Positions 1-9,270 are shown, counted from the first letter of the stretch. The stretch: 64,000 nt of DNA from Scytonematopsis contorta HA4267-MV1 (GCA_019359035.1 JAHHIC010000074.1:358774-422773); one strand, 5' to 3'. Numbers and translations: made by a program. The notes: generated from the letters alone by a model not told the origin.

Positions 1-2
1 GT

Positions 3-1721
3 TTACGATGGTTTATTCCTTCTATTTATCGCTATCGCAAAGTTCTTACAGAAGTACTTATTGCTTCATTTTTTGTCCAGTTATTCGGTCTTGCTAACCC
101 TTTAATAACTCAGGTAATTATCGATAAGGTAATTATACAAGGAGGTCGCGATGCGTTAAATGTTTTAGGTGTATTTTTGCTTGGAGTAGCACTTTTTGAA
201 GCTTTATTAACAGGGGTAAGAACTTATTTATTTGTAGATACAACGAACCGTATTGACTTAAATTTAGGTTCAGAAGTAATTGAACATTTACTCCGACTAC
301 CGTTGAAATATTTTGACCGTCGTCGCGTGGGAGAATTAGCAGGTCGAGTTAACGAACTAGAAAATATTCGTCAGTTTCTTACAGGTACAGCCTTAACGGT
401 AGTACTAGACGCTATTTTTTCAGTGATTTATATCGCTGTTATGCTCTTTTACAGTTGGTTATTAACAATTGTGGCGTTAATAACTGTACCATTATTTGCT
501 GTATTAACAATTTTGGTATCTCCTGTTATACGCAGACAGTTGAATGTAAAAGCCGAGCGCTATGCTGATACTCAATCCTATTTGGTTGAAGTTGTTTCTG
601 GTATTCAGACTGTAAAAGCTCAAAATCTAGAATTAAAATCTCGCTGGGATTGGTATCAACGCTATGCTCGTTACATCAGTGCTGGTTTTCAAACGGTAGT
701 AACATCAACCACGGCTAGTTCAATAAGTGGCTTTTTAAATAAGTTCTCAGGTTTATTATTACTTTGGGTCGGTGCTTCTTTAGTCTTAGAGAATCAGTTA
801 ACATTAGGTCAATTAATTGCTTTCAGAATTATCGCAGGATATGTAACCAGTCCTTTATTACGTCTGGTGCAACTTTGGCAAAACTTTCAGGAAACAGCAC
901 TGAGTATTGACCGACTTAGTGATATTCTCGATACTCCAGCAGAAGTGGACGAAACAAACCGCGCTCAACTACCAATGCCGGAAATTAAAGGAAGAGTCGA
1001 GTATCAAAGAGTTTCTTTCGGGTTTAATACTCAAGGAACCTTGCAATTAACTAACATTAATTTAGACCTTGCTGCTGGTTGTTTTGTGGGTGTTGTCGGT
1101 CAAAGCGGTTCTGGTAAAAGTACCCTGACAAAATTATTACAACGTCTTTATGAACCAACGGGTGGTCAAATTCTCATTGATGGCTATGACATTAGTAAAG
1201 TAGAGTTGTATTCTTTACGCAGACAGATAGGTACAGTATTACAAGACACTTTGTTATTTAACGGTACAGTGCAGGAAAATATTGCTCTGACAAATCCAGA
1301 AGCAAGTACCGAGGAAATTATTAAAGCTGCCAAAATTGCAGCAGCCCATGATTTTATTATGTCTTTACCCAATGGGTATAACACTATAGTGGGAGAACGA
1401 GGTAGTTCATTATCTGGGGGACAGAAACAAAGAATTGCGATTGCCAGAATTGTCCTACAAAACCCTCAGTTACTAATTCTAGATGAAGCTACTAGTGCCC
1501 TTGATTACAATTCTGAACGGTTAGTTTGTGACAACTTGGCTGAAGCATTTGCTGGTCGCACAGTATTTTTTATCACTCATCGTCTCTCAACAGTGAGAAA
1601 TGCTGATGTAATTTTAGTCATGGATAAAGGTGCTGTTGTTGAGCAGGGAACCCACCGAGAATTAATGGTTTTAAAAGGACGTTACTACTGTTTATATCAA
1701 CAGCAGGATTCGCAAGTTTAA
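3..1721 (+). CDS. Type I secretion ABC transporter (HlyB/peptidase-domain type), 5' end cut by window
   Basis: Inner-membrane ABC exporter subunit of the HlyB/bacteriocin-exporter type, expected to pair with the adaptor encoded next and a TolC-like outer membrane channel. The frame is open from base 3 with no start, so the protein begins outside the window; a further N-terminal region (C39 peptidase or cyclic-nucleotide domain in relatives) may lie upstream. Visible are the type-1 exporter membrane region (the segment FGLANPLITQVIIDKV and the segment KYFDRRRVGELAGRV are typical) and a complete ATPase domain: Walker A GQSGSGKST at 1098-1124, signature LSGGQ at 1410-1424, Walker B LLILDEA at 1470-1490, then an ITHRLS H-loop. 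The family is clear; the transported substrate is unknown. HetC is a relative, but the following gene is HlyD-like rather than hetP, so HetC is not claimed. Confidence 0.88.
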   Translation, partial: LRWFIPSIYRYRKVLTEVLIASFFVQLFGLANPLITQVIIDKVIIQGGRDALNVLGVFLLGVALFEALLTGVRTYLFVDTTNRIDLNLGSEVIEHLLRLPLKYFDRRRVGELAGRVNELENIRQFLTGTALTVVLDAIFSVIYIAVMLFYSWLLTIVALITVPLFAVLTILVSPVIRRQLNVKAERYADTQSYLVEVVSGIQTVKAQNLELKSRWDWYQRYARYISAGFQTVVTSTTASSISGFLNKFSGLLLLWVGASLVLENQLTLGQLIAFRIIAGYVTSPLLRLVQLWQNFQETALSIDRLSDILDTPAEVDETNRAQLPMPEIKGRVEYQRVSFGFNTQGTLQLTNINLDLAAGCFVGVVGQSGSGKSTLTKLLQRLYEPTGGQILIDGYDISKVELYSLRRQIGTVLQDTLLFNGTVQENIALTNPEASTEEIIKAAKIAAAHDFIMSLPNGYNTIVGERGSSLSGGQKQRIAIARIVLQNPQLLILDEATSALDYNSERLVCDNLAEAFAGRTVFFITHRLSTVRNADVILVMDKGAVVEQGTHRELMVLKGRYYCLYQQQDSQV

Positions 1722-1726
1722 TAGTG

Positions 1727-1756
1727 TGTAGAGACGCGATTAATCGCGTCTCTACA
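1727..1756. repeat. GAGACGCGATTAATCGCGTCTC palindromic hairpin repeat
   Basis: A near-perfect palindrome (arms GTAGAGACGCGAT and ATCGCGTCTCTAC) fills the gap between the ABC transporter and the HlyD gene. Related arms recur at 55717-56095, and the same design with other cores is seen at about 33911-33938 and 37098-37125. It is an interspersed repeat and may act as an attenuating or processing hairpin between the two cotranscribed genes. Confidence 0.7.
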
Positions 1757-1776
1757 AAATGTGGAGGGAAAAAATT

Positions 1777-3204
1777 ATGCAGGAACAATCTGTTATTTTA
1801 GAACAACCAGCCTTTTGGTCGAGGGTGTCAGCTTGGTTAATTGTTGGTGCAACAACTTCTGGTGTTTTGTGGGCTGCATTTGCTAACTTAGACCAAACTG
1901 TTGTAGCTACAGGTAAGCTGGAACCACTGGGTGCAGTGAAAGAAATTAAGGCTCCGATGGCTGGGGTTGTTAATAAAATTTTTGTTAAAGATGGACAATC
2001 GGTAAAAAAAGACCAAACATTATTAACCTTTGACTCTACTGTCCACAAAACAGATTTAGAATCTTTGAAAAAACTTCGCGCTACTTTAGAGAAAGAAAAC
2101 CAATTTTACCAAGCTGTTACTAATGGAGAAAATTTACTCCCTACTAATTCAGATTTAGCATCTTTAGCTAAGCTACGAGCTAATTTAATTTCGGAAAATA
2201 AGTATTATCAAGCTGTCAACAACGGATTAGACCCTAAAGTTATTGATGGTGCTGAATTTTATATTAACCAGCAACAACTTGTCGCAGCTAGTCGTGCAGA
2301 AATTCAATCGACTGTTAGAGGAGCGCAGCTACAAATTCAAGAGTTAGAAAAACAGCGCTCACAATCCGAATCGCAATTGGTAACAGCAAAAAGCATTTTA
2401 ACTTTAAATCAGGGAATAGGTGATAGAATATCACCTTTAGCTAAAGAAGGAGCTATTCCTCAACTACAATATGAACGTCAACAGCAAGAAATTTTTACCC
2501 GTCAAGCAGAGGTTGAGCGTTTACTAAAAGAAAAACAAAAAAATACAATAGCTATTGACAGAGCAAAGCAAAATTTACAAAATGTTATTGCTTTATCTGC
2601 AAAAGAAATTTCCGGCAAAATAGCAGCAAATCACCAAAAAATTGCTGATATTGATACACAATTAGCTAAAGCAAAACTAGAAAATAACAAAAAGATAGCT
2701 GAAATTGATGCTCAGCTAAGAAAAACAAGACAAGCTTTACATTACCAAGAATTACAGTCACCAGTGAATGGTATTGTTTTTGAATTACAACCCCGTTCTT
2801 CAGGTTTTGTTGTTAGCGAAACCCAAACAATATTAAAAATTGTACCCAGTGATAATTTAATTGCTTCTGCGTATTTAACTAACAGAGATATTGGATTTGT
2901 TCGAGAAGGGATGAGTGTAGATATTAGAATTGATTCATTCCCTTCCACAGAATTTGGCAGTATTAGAGGAAAACTAATTTCAATTGGTTCTGATGCTTTA
3001 CCTCCGACTCAGGAACGTCCTTTTTACGCTTTTCCTGTGCAAATAAAGTTAGAACGTCAGCATTTAATGGTTAATGGTAAACCAATTAATTTACAGTCGG
3101 GGATGTCGGTTAATTGTAATATTTTAGTTAGAAAACGTCCTGTTTTGAGTATTCTGACTGATTTGTTCGATAAACAAGTTAAGAGCTTGGAGTCAATTCG
3201 TTGA
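1777..3204 (+). CDS. HlyD-family periplasmic adaptor subunit
   Basis: Membrane fusion protein linking the inner-membrane ABC exporter to an outer-membrane channel; partner of the preceding gene. I chose the ATG at 1777 because GGAGGG lies at 1763-1768, 8 nt upstream; an ATG at 1759 is also in frame but has no such site. The protein (475 aa) has a short cytoplasmic N-terminus, one membrane helix at about residues 14-36, a lipoyl-like half motif (KEIKAPMAGVVNKIFVKDGQ), a long helical coiled coil rich in K, Q and E (about 70-330), the second lipoyl half (LQSPVNGIVFELQ) and a C-terminal beta-barrel. This is the usual HlyD layout and length. The exported substrate is not encoded nearby. Confidence 0.9.
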   Translation: MQEQSVILEQPAFWSRVSAWLIVGATTSGVLWAAFANLDQTVVATGKLEPLGAVKEIKAPMAGVVNKIFVKDGQSVKKDQTLLTFDSTVHKTDLESLKKLRATLEKENQFYQAVTNGENLLPTNSDLASLAKLRANLISENKYYQAVNNGLDPKVIDGAEFYINQQQLVAASRAEIQSTVRGAQLQIQELEKQRSQSESQLVTAKSILTLNQGIGDRISPLAKEGAIPQLQYERQQQEIFTRQAEVERLLKEKQKNTIAIDRAKQNLQNVIALSAKEISGKIAANHQKIADIDTQLAKAKLENNKKIAEIDAQLRKTRQALHYQELQSPVNGIVFELQPRSSGFVVSETQTILKIVPSDNLIASAYLTNRDIGFVREGMSVDIRIDSFPSTEFGSIRGKLISIGSDALPPTQERPFYAFPVQIKLERQHLMVNGKPINLQSGMSVNCNILVRKRPVLSILTDLFDKQVKSLESIR

Positions 3205-3568
3205 TGGGAAAGGGAGTGGGGAATGGAGAGTGGGGAATTGTGAATGTGAAGAATAACCAGAGAATAATAACCATACAATAATAACCATACAATAATAGAA
3301 TAGCCAGGGAATAAATTCCCTGTCTAAAAGCTGAAGTCCTCTGTAAGAGGACTGAATAATACATGGAAAACATATATTTTGCAAAATAAAGATGTTCTTA
3401 AAAATATTCTTTCTTATTAGTCCTCTTCAGAGGACTTTAGCTTTCAGACAGGGAATTTATTCCCTGGAATTCATTGGAGTTTATTGGAATTTATTATCTA
3501 GAATTTATTTCCTGGCTATTCTATAACTAAGTCTTGATAATTATTTTATAGACATCCTCTAAGATATT
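3205..3568. repeat. Intergenic stretch holding a nested inverted-repeat element
   Basis: No gene is seen here. At 3304-3354 and 3417-3466 lie two arms of about 50 bp that are reverse complements with only a few mismatches; each arm itself contains two small palindromes (GGGAATAAATTCCC type and GTCCTCT-AGAGGAC type). An outer pair (AGAATAGCCAGG near 3297 and CCTGGCTATTCT near 3512) extends the symmetry to about 3295-3525. A single related arm occurs at 33313-33373. The structure resembles a non-autonomous palindromic or MITE-like element; it may also end transcription between the convergent genes on either side. Confidence 0.75.
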
Positions 3569-4009
3569 TTACAGATGTTTAACCATCATCGTCATAATTG
3601 AACTTTGAACAAAGCCTTGTTTGGAGTAGAAAAACTCTGCGTTACTATTTTTACGTGTAAGTAAGTATATCAATTTGACATCTATTTCAACAAGATATTG
3701 TGTCAAATATGAAAGTAATTGAGAGCCAATACCTTGACGTTGCTGATTATTTTTGACACAAATTTCCTTTAAAAAAAAACGTTTCCCTGTATCAGTCGGT
3801 TCACAGCAACCTAACACAAACCCTAAAATCATATCTTCTTGCCAAATAAAACCAATAAAATTTGGTGTATTCAAAATTTGTTGCAAAGCTAAAACAGCAT
3901 TAGCAAATGTCCATTTCTCATTCCAAGGTTCACTATTAAAAACTTCAAGAAATAACCACGCACAATCATCAATATATTCAGCGGTAAAAGGTTTAATTTG
4001 TCTAAGCAT
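3569..4009 (-). CDS. GNAT-family N-acetyltransferase
   Basis: Predicted acetyl-CoA-dependent acetyltransferase of the GNAT fold, 146 aa from the ATG at 4009 (a TTG at 4024 would add five residues). The acetyl-CoA binding motif A is visible as KEICVKNNQQRQGIGSQLL, with the Q/R-x-x-G-x-G signature, and motif B follows as an aromatic-rich segment (NAEFFYSKQGF). The N-terminus contains an acceptor-binding style segment (VFNSEPWNEKWT). The substrate cannot be predicted. It stands alone, convergent with the HlyD gene and codirectional with the next gene upstream, about 80 bp away. Confidence 0.85.
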   Translation of the reverse strand: MLRQIKPFTAEYIDDCAWLFLEVFNSEPWNEKWTFANAVLALQQILNTPNFIGFIWQEDMILGFVLGCCEPTDTGKRFFLKEICVKNNQQRQGIGSQLLSYLTQYLVEIDVKLIYLLTRKNSNAEFFYSKQGFVQSSIMTMMVKHL

Positions 4010-4091
4010 GTTAGTTGAACACAAATTCGACAGTTTGAAAAATTACTAAGAAAAAATCGCTCAGAAAAATTACCAAGAAAAATTTTGATAT

Positions 4092-4883
4092 CTAAAGTAT
4101 TTCTAAGTCAGCAACAATGCCAAAATGGTCTGAAGGATATAAAGTTCTGCTCTGTGGTGAAGGCTGGTCAAGAATTAAATCGCAACAACGTACACGTAGA
4201 TGTTTATTAATAAAAATGTAATCTAATGTACCACGCCAAGGACGTAAAGTACGGTTAGATATTAAGTCCCGTATAAATAAATGTATTACCCTTTTCCAGT
4301 TACGTCGAGGAAGAGGTGTCGGACAGGTGTACTCTGGTTCTTGTCCGTGGTATTTTGCATAAGCTGAGTCAAAATACTGTTTTATCAGTTCAATCGCGGG
4401 AGTGTCTGGTGTGCCATTAAAATCTCCCACTACAACAATTGGCATGGATGCTGGAAGATTACTTAACCAATGCATCACTAATTGTACTTGTTTTACACGC
4501 TCTGGATGATGACCTGGATACCAATAATAATGTCCATTACACAACACCAATGGCCGACCATCTATATTAACTTCCACGTAATGAGCAACTCGTCCCTGAG
4601 TTTGTAAATCAAGAACCGCTTCTGTCACAAATGGATAACGACTTAAAATAGCATTTCCCACCCCTGTGTCATTTATAGCTGTTGAACGACGGTCTGGAAC
4701 CAACTGCACATAAGGCATACCAAGCTTATCAGCAAGCCAAGCAGCAGTATTCTCTGGTAGTTTAACTTCTTGTAAAGCAATCAGGTCTGCTTTTTCTGCC
4801 CGAAGTCCTTCAACTAGTAACGGTCGTCGCAATTCCCACTCTGTCATATCATACAAGATATTAATTGTCACAACCTTAACCAT
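4092..4883 (-). CDS. Endonuclease/exonuclease/phosphatase (EEP) family hydrolase
   Basis: Metal-dependent phosphodiesterase or phosphatase of the DNase I/exonuclease III fold, 263 aa from the ATG at 4883 (a TTG four codons upstream is possible). Family motifs appear in order: VVTINILYD near the N-terminus, LIALQEVK carrying the metal-binding Glu, NGHYYWYPG, VVGDFNGTP with the catalytic Asp-Asn pair, GTLDYIF, and the terminal SDHFGIV with the Asp-His pair. All key residues are kept, so it should be active. There is no signal peptide. Whether it cleaves nucleic acid, phospholipid or a small phosphoester is not decided by the sequence. Confidence 0.88.
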   Translation of the reverse strand: MVKVVTINILYDMTEWELRRPLLVEGLRAEKADLIALQEVKLPENTAAWLADKLGMPYVQLVPDRRSTAINDTGVGNAILSRYPFVTEAVLDLQTQGRVAHYVEVNIDGRPLVLCNGHYYWYPGHHPERVKQVQLVMHWLSNLPASMPIVVVGDFNGTPDTPAIELIKQYFDSAYAKYHGQEPEYTCPTPLPRRNWKRVIHLFIRDLISNRTLRPWRGTLDYIFINKHLRVRCCDLILDQPSPQSRTLYPSDHFGIVADLEIL

Positions 4884-4958
4884 TTCAGAGTACAAGAATA
4901 GTTTGTTTTAGGTAGGCTTCTATTTTAGTCGGTTATAAAAAAACTTTCTTCTTGACTC

Positions 4959-4988
4959 AAAATAAAAGACCCGGTAGCTAACCGAGTC
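4959..4988 (-). terminator. Rho-independent terminator after the CPBP protease gene
   Basis: On the minus strand an 8-bp stem (GACTCGGT/ACCGGGTC, one mismatch, 5-nt loop, 4968-4988) is followed by TTTTATTTT. It lies about 125 bp beyond the stop of the CPBP gene, in the right orientation to end it. Confidence 0.65.
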
Positions 4989-5112
4989 TTGTACGAAGGT
5001 CACAAGTATGTGAAGTGATTGCAAGGTTATTATTGCCAGATTGAGATTTATAGTCATGTAAACTACGTTACATTTGTCTATGCCCAAAGTATAGTATTTG
5101 CTTCCAGATGAT

Positions 5113-6000
5113 TTACTCTTGAATGTTGACAAAATATGGAATAAGCGTGTTCTTAGGAGGCCAGTTGCGGGAGAGAAAGCGAAAGAGGAAAATAGATGTG
5201 ATTACCATCATTACTAAGCCAAATAACCATGCAGAGCGCAATTGCTCTACCTGTTGTGCTATAGGTATGGCTTTATGATTGTTACTACTGGGTATCAGTT
5301 GCATTATAACAACTACACTATTATTCATTGCATGACAGAATATTGGTACAATAAGTGTACGGGTTTTAATATAAAGTAACCCTAAAATAATTCCTAGCAG
5401 TGATAATCCAATAGGGTTTGGGTGTAAAAAACCAAACAATAGTGACGAGAACAATAAGCCGTTACGAATTCCCCATTTCGTAGACCAACGCTGCAAAATT
5501 AGTCCTCTAAAAATAAATTCCTCAGTTATCGGTGCTTGTATTATTAAGGCAAAGGTAGTAATTAAATTAGAAACTAAAGAATTAGAATTACTGACAGATG
5601 GACGTTGGGAAACATCCCGCAAGATTTGCTCTACAAACGATGGCGCTGCTAATGATACTAAAGAAAACGATACTAAATAGGCACTGATAGAAAAAATGAG
5701 TGCTAATAAAACTATTCCTATTAATCTAAACCACTTGGGGTTTTGAGAAATACTACCAACTATATCCTTGAGTTTAATTCCTAAGCGTTGAAAATCTAAA
5801 AGCGACCACAGGCAAAGTAACACAAATATGATAATATTTAATCCCACCATTAAGTCTTGTAGGTTACTTTTTTTCATATTTATACTACCTTGAGTTAATC
5901 CAAATGTCACCCCAACTAAGGTGATTAATAGGAAAAACCGCAAAAACAGAGTTCTTACTTTTAGATGGATAAATGGATTACTGATATTTTTAATACTCAT
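5113..6000 (-). CDS. CPBP family intramembrane glutamic endopeptidase (Abi/Rce1-like)
   Basis: Polytopic membrane protein of 295 aa in the CPBP (CAAX protease and bacteriocin-processing) family. The three family motifs are present: the EE-x3-R motif within ITEEFIFRGLILQRW, the F-x3-H motif within LFSSLLFGFLHPNP, and H-x3-N in CHAMNNSVVV. These supply the catalytic Glu and His residues. There are about eight hydrophobic segments, including the first helix near residues 15-40. In cyanobacteria such proteins are common and their substrates mostly unknown. ATG at 6000. It sits 29 bp downstream of the FHA-oxidoreductase gene on the same strand, so the two may be cotranscribed. Confidence 0.88.
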   Translation of the reverse strand: MSIKNISNPFIHLKVRTLFLRFFLLITLVGVTFGLTQGSINMKKSNLQDLMVGLNIIIFVLLCLWSLLDFQRLGIKLKDIVGSISQNPKWFRLIGIVLLALIFSISAYLVSFSLVSLAAPSFVEQILRDVSQRPSVSNSNSLVSNLITTFALIIQAPITEEFIFRGLILQRWSTKWGIRNGLLFSSLLFGFLHPNPIGLSLLGIILGLLYIKTRTLIVPIFCHAMNNSVVVIMQLIPSSNNHKAIPIAQQVEQLRSAWLFGLVMMVITSIFLFRFLSRNWPPKNTLIPYFVNIQE

Positions 6001-6029
6001 GAAATCACCTAAATGAAGTCCTTATTCCT

Positions 6030-8030
6030 TCAAGGAGACTGATTCAATACCCAGTTAAACCATTGTTTTGAAGAATTCCAGAGATTTAAACGCTGCAATC
6101 CTGGTGCTTTAGCAATGGCTAAGCTATCTACTGAACAAAGTGCTGCGTATTGTAAACCTAAGAAGCTATCCACTGCTGCATAGAAATTCCCAAAGACTAT
6201 TGCTCCTGCAGTGTATAGTTGTCCTTTACCATTACGCATCTGGGTCAACTCAAAATTGTTGGTAACAGATAAACGTCCAAAATTATTTAATGGTAAATCG
6301 TAATGTTTAACTAAATCATCTAATAAAGGACTAGCTTGTGCTTTAGCATCAAGTCCGGTTGCATCGATAATAAAGTCGGCAGCTAAAGTCATTTGTCCAC
6401 CGTTTATTTCTTGAATGTGGGTGACGGTGCGATTTTGAGCATCGCGTTCCACCTCTTTGACTGACCCAAAGCAGATTTGATACCAAGCTTCCTTTAAACC
6501 TCGCTCAGAAATGTGTTGCCAGTCTAATCTATCTGCTGTTGTGGTTCCGCCCCAAACTTTTAGCATGTTTTGGCGTTCTTCAACATTACCTTTTTCTAGC
6601 ATTTCTCGCAAATCACCACCCCAACATGCCTTCGGCCAGTTAAAAGGTTGTAATTCGTAATGATTTTTAACTGCTCGTTGTGCTTTATCAAATTTATTGC
6701 CTTCGGGTTTAGGCGATCGCATTAAATGCAAAACAGTAATTTCGCGATTTCGCTGTCGTGCTTCAAAAATTCTCTGGATAACCCGAGAAGCGACAATCCC
6801 ACGTCCACGTATTAGTACTGTACCACCTTGGCGTTCCAGTTGCTGATAAACATGGTCATGATTTTCATAAGCGTTAACAACGGATTTAAAATCATGATAT
6901 TTTTCCCGGTAAGCTTGTAAATCGGGAAGAAATTGAATCGCTGGATAGCCAGTAGCCAAATGCAAATACTTAGTAACAAAAAAAGCATAATTGCCTTTAC
7001 CTTCACGAGAATAGGCTACACAATATCTTCCATCATCAGTTTTTCTAATAGCTCGTACTCGTCCATAACGATAAATTTTATCCCAACCGATACGTTTTGC
7101 TTCTCTGTCGATTGAGTCAAAAACATTACCAGAGCGGGGAGTATAAGTTTCAGCGAAAGCAGGTTCTGCAAAAACTTGCCACAAATACTGCAACCCATTA
7201 GTGAATTTCCCCTTCAGTAAATCATGCCAAGCTTCTCGCAAAGCATAACTAGGCCAACCCCAAATATTATCAGGACAAGAGTCAGAATTTGAACGCAATC
7301 TCTCATGTAAAGGAATTTGGGAATTTTGACACAAACGCTTATAACGAGCATAGGGTTCACCTTCTAAACCCAAAGCCACAATTTTGTCTGCACGGACACC
7401 AGAAATCCGGAGTAAATCTACCCAAACAAAACTACCTAAACCTGCACCCACAGCTAAATAATCGCATTCATCAACAGGGAAACCAGTAGCATGAAGTGCT
7501 TGTACTGGTACGGACTGTTGTTGAAATATTGCTGGTGGAAAATTACTACCCAAAGGGGTAACAGGTCTTAAAGGCGATAAACTAGGGTCGGGTAAATTAG
7601 TTTGAGGATTAAACGGAATAATAGAAACAGCCGGAGTATTTACCGGGATATTTGTCGGTGGAGATGTTTGGCTTGCCTGAGTAATACCTTGAAACGTAAC
7701 AGTTTGAAAACTAATAGTAATAACATAGGGACCAATTTGTAACGTATCCCCACTATTTAATACGCAGCGAGTCTGACGTTGACCATTAATAGAAATACCG
7801 TTAGCGCTGTTTTGGTCAATTATAATAACTTGATTATTTTCTGTTTCAATTAAAGCATGGTAGCGCGATATTTCATGATTATTTAACAGCATCCGCGATA
7901 CACGCTGTCCTCCCAATTCAGTCGGCATTTTGGCAAATTCGCGACCAAAAGTAATAGGCACACTTAAACGTGGTTCTCGTCTTTCTCCTGTTCCTGGCTC
8001 TTCCCAACTTAATTGTATTTCTGTACTCAT
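6030..8030 (-). CDS. FHA domain fused to a Rossmann-fold (FAD/NAD(P)) oxidoreductase-like domain
   Basis: A 666-aa two-part protein. Residues 26-105 form an FHA phosphothreonine-binding domain with the conserved GR (29-30), ISRYH (54-58) and NSANGISING (74-83) motifs. A Pro/Thr/Gln-rich linker covers about 115-185. From residue 188 comes a nucleotide-binding motif (YLAVGAGLGSF), and a second glycine motif (LIRGRGIVASRVIQ) lies in the middle of the C-terminal part, a layout like flavin-dependent monooxygenases or pyridine-nucleotide oxidoreductases. A late motif (DFIIDATGLDAKA) fits the ATG segment of such enzymes. Substrate and activity are unknown. It is only 3 bp downstream of another FHA gene, so the pair is almost certainly one operon that reads a Ser/Thr-kinase signal. 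Confidence 0.8.
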   Translation of the reverse strand: MSTEIQLSWEEPGTGERREPRLSVPITFGREFAKMPTELGGQRVSRMLLNNHEISRYHALIETENNQVIIIDQNSANGISINGQRQTRCVLNSGDTLQIGPYVITISFQTVTFQGITQASQTSPPTNIPVNTPAVSIIPFNPQTNLPDPSLSPLRPVTPLGSNFPPAIFQQQSVPVQALHATGFPVDECDYLAVGAGLGSFVWVDLLRISGVRADKIVALGLEGEPYARYKRLCQNSQIPLHERLRSNSDSCPDNIWGWPSYALREAWHDLLKGKFTNGLQYLWQVFAEPAFAETYTPRSGNVFDSIDREAKRIGWDKIYRYGRVRAIRKTDDGRYCVAYSREGKGNYAFFVTKYLHLATGYPAIQFLPDLQAYREKYHDFKSVVNAYENHDHVYQQLERQGGTVLIRGRGIVASRVIQRIFEARQRNREITVLHLMRSPKPEGNKFDKAQRAVKNHYELQPFNWPKACWGGDLREMLEKGNVEERQNMLKVWGGTTTADRLDWQHISERGLKEAWYQICFGSVKEVERDAQNRTVTHIQEINGGQMTLAADFIIDATGLDAKAQASPLLDDLVKHYDLPLNNFGRLSVTNNFELTQMRNGKGQLYTAGAIVFGNFYAAVDSFLGLQYAALCSVDSLAIAKAPGLQRLNLWNSSKQWFNWVLNQSP

Positions 8031-8033
8031 ATT

Positions 8034-8654
8034 CTAATTACCTGGTGGGATTAAAACACTTGCGGCTGCGGCTAAAGATGTACCGCACCAAGGACAACCA
8101 ACTTGCAAATGCTCAATAGATGAGACTCTGTGACATTTGGGACACTGTAAACCTATTGCCTGGGGTTTTGCTAAAGGTACAGGAGAATTACGAGGATGGA
8201 AATGCTGTTGATTTAGTTGTTGATTTAGTTGTTGATTTAAGTGTGGCTGCTGCGGTGGAACAATGGGGACTACTGGAGGTTGTGGGGGTACTAACACCGT
8301 AGCTGGAACATTACTAGCATTTGGAATAGAAAGATTAATAACTATTAATTGCATTTGCCCCAATTGGATAACACTACCCTTAAATAAAGGTAACTCACCT
8401 TGAATTAATTGCTGTCCATCCACAAGAGGGGGATTTTGCGGTCGTAGATTTTTTATCAAAAAGCATTGTTGCTGGGTGTGGAAAAATATCTCAACATGCA
8501 AACCAGATACCGTAGGATGACTTAACAAAATATCGCACCGGATAGGGTCGCGTCCAATGCGAAAAGTTCCAGGACTTTTAGTAGGTTGTTGCTCGTAAAT
8601 TTGTTGAGTTTTTAACTGACCAGCATCGTACCACTGTAAAGTGAGTGCGTTCAT
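8034..8654 (-). CDS. FHA domain protein with C-terminal zinc ribbon
   Basis: A 206-aa protein starting at the ATG at 8654. The N-terminal half is an FHA domain (FRIGRDPIRCDILL; HPTVSGLHVEIFF with the conserved Ser and His), which binds phosphothreonine peptides. A Pro/Gln-rich linker follows, including an imperfect NQQL repeat at about 8206-8235. The C-terminus carries a CPKC...CPWC zinc-ribbon pair. It is the first gene of the pair with the FHA-oxidoreductase (3-bp gap), so the two proteins likely share a kinase or partner. No kinase or phosphatase gene is in the window. Confidence 0.82.
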   Translation of the reverse strand: MNALTLQWYDAGQLKTQQIYEQQPTKSPGTFRIGRDPIRCDILLSHPTVSGLHVEIFFHTQQQCFLIKNLRPQNPPLVDGQQLIQGELPLFKGSVIQLGQMQLIVINLSIPNASNVPATVLVPPQPPVVPIVPPQQPHLNQQLNQQLNQQHFHPRNSPVPLAKPQAIGLQCPKCHRVSSIEHLQVGCPWCGTSLAAAASVLIPPGN

Positions 8655-9270
8655 TGTTCTAACATCTAAATTAATAAGTTTTATTTATATCTTCGAGGAA
8701 AAGGTAATTGATGAGTTATACCGCATAGTATAACTACACCTCATTCCTGTGCGATTCCTAACACGTTTAACCACGCGGAAGCAATAGTCGAGAATACTTA
8801 TTCTCTATTAAGTATCAATTAAAAGGCAATATAAGTTCACATTACATCAAATTACAAACAATTGTCAGCAAAAAATACAACCGCTAAAGTACAAAAATAC
8901 TTTTGCGCTGTATCAGTGATTAGTAAACAGCTACTAAACACATATCAAGCAACTAAACTGATAATTAAAAAGGGTGTAATTTGTGAGTTACGATAATGTT
9001 TGTAAGTCATATCAATTCAAAATTCAAAATTCAAAATTCAAAATTAGGCTTTAACATTAACCAATCAATTAATGCATTAAAATTATTATTTATTCAATTT
9101 TGAATTTTGCATTTTGTTCGTGCAGCGTCCGCTATATCCTAAGAAGAAACACTTCGTGAACGGATATTTTGAATTGTTAAAGGGGCTTGTAGCTTAATTG
9201 ATTAATTCAAATTTACTATCTTATCTTAAATTTTGAATTTTGAATTTTGAATTTTGAATTTTGAATTGTT
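8655..9270. repeat. Gene-free stretch with AATTTTG-type short tandem repeats
   Basis: About 600 bp without a convincing gene. Two runs of a 7-nt repeat are present in opposite orientations, ATTCAAA at 9015-9045 and TTTTGAA at about 9231-9266, so the pair can form a long stem. A GC-rich fragment of the CGTTCGCG/GCAGCGTCCGC repeat family is at 9119-9165. The 3' run directly abuts the truncated gene that follows. Confidence 0.7.

Noticed and set aside
177..1721. Start of the ABC transporter at 177
   Set aside because: The frame is open upstream to base 3 with family-typical sequence, so the gene begins before the window.
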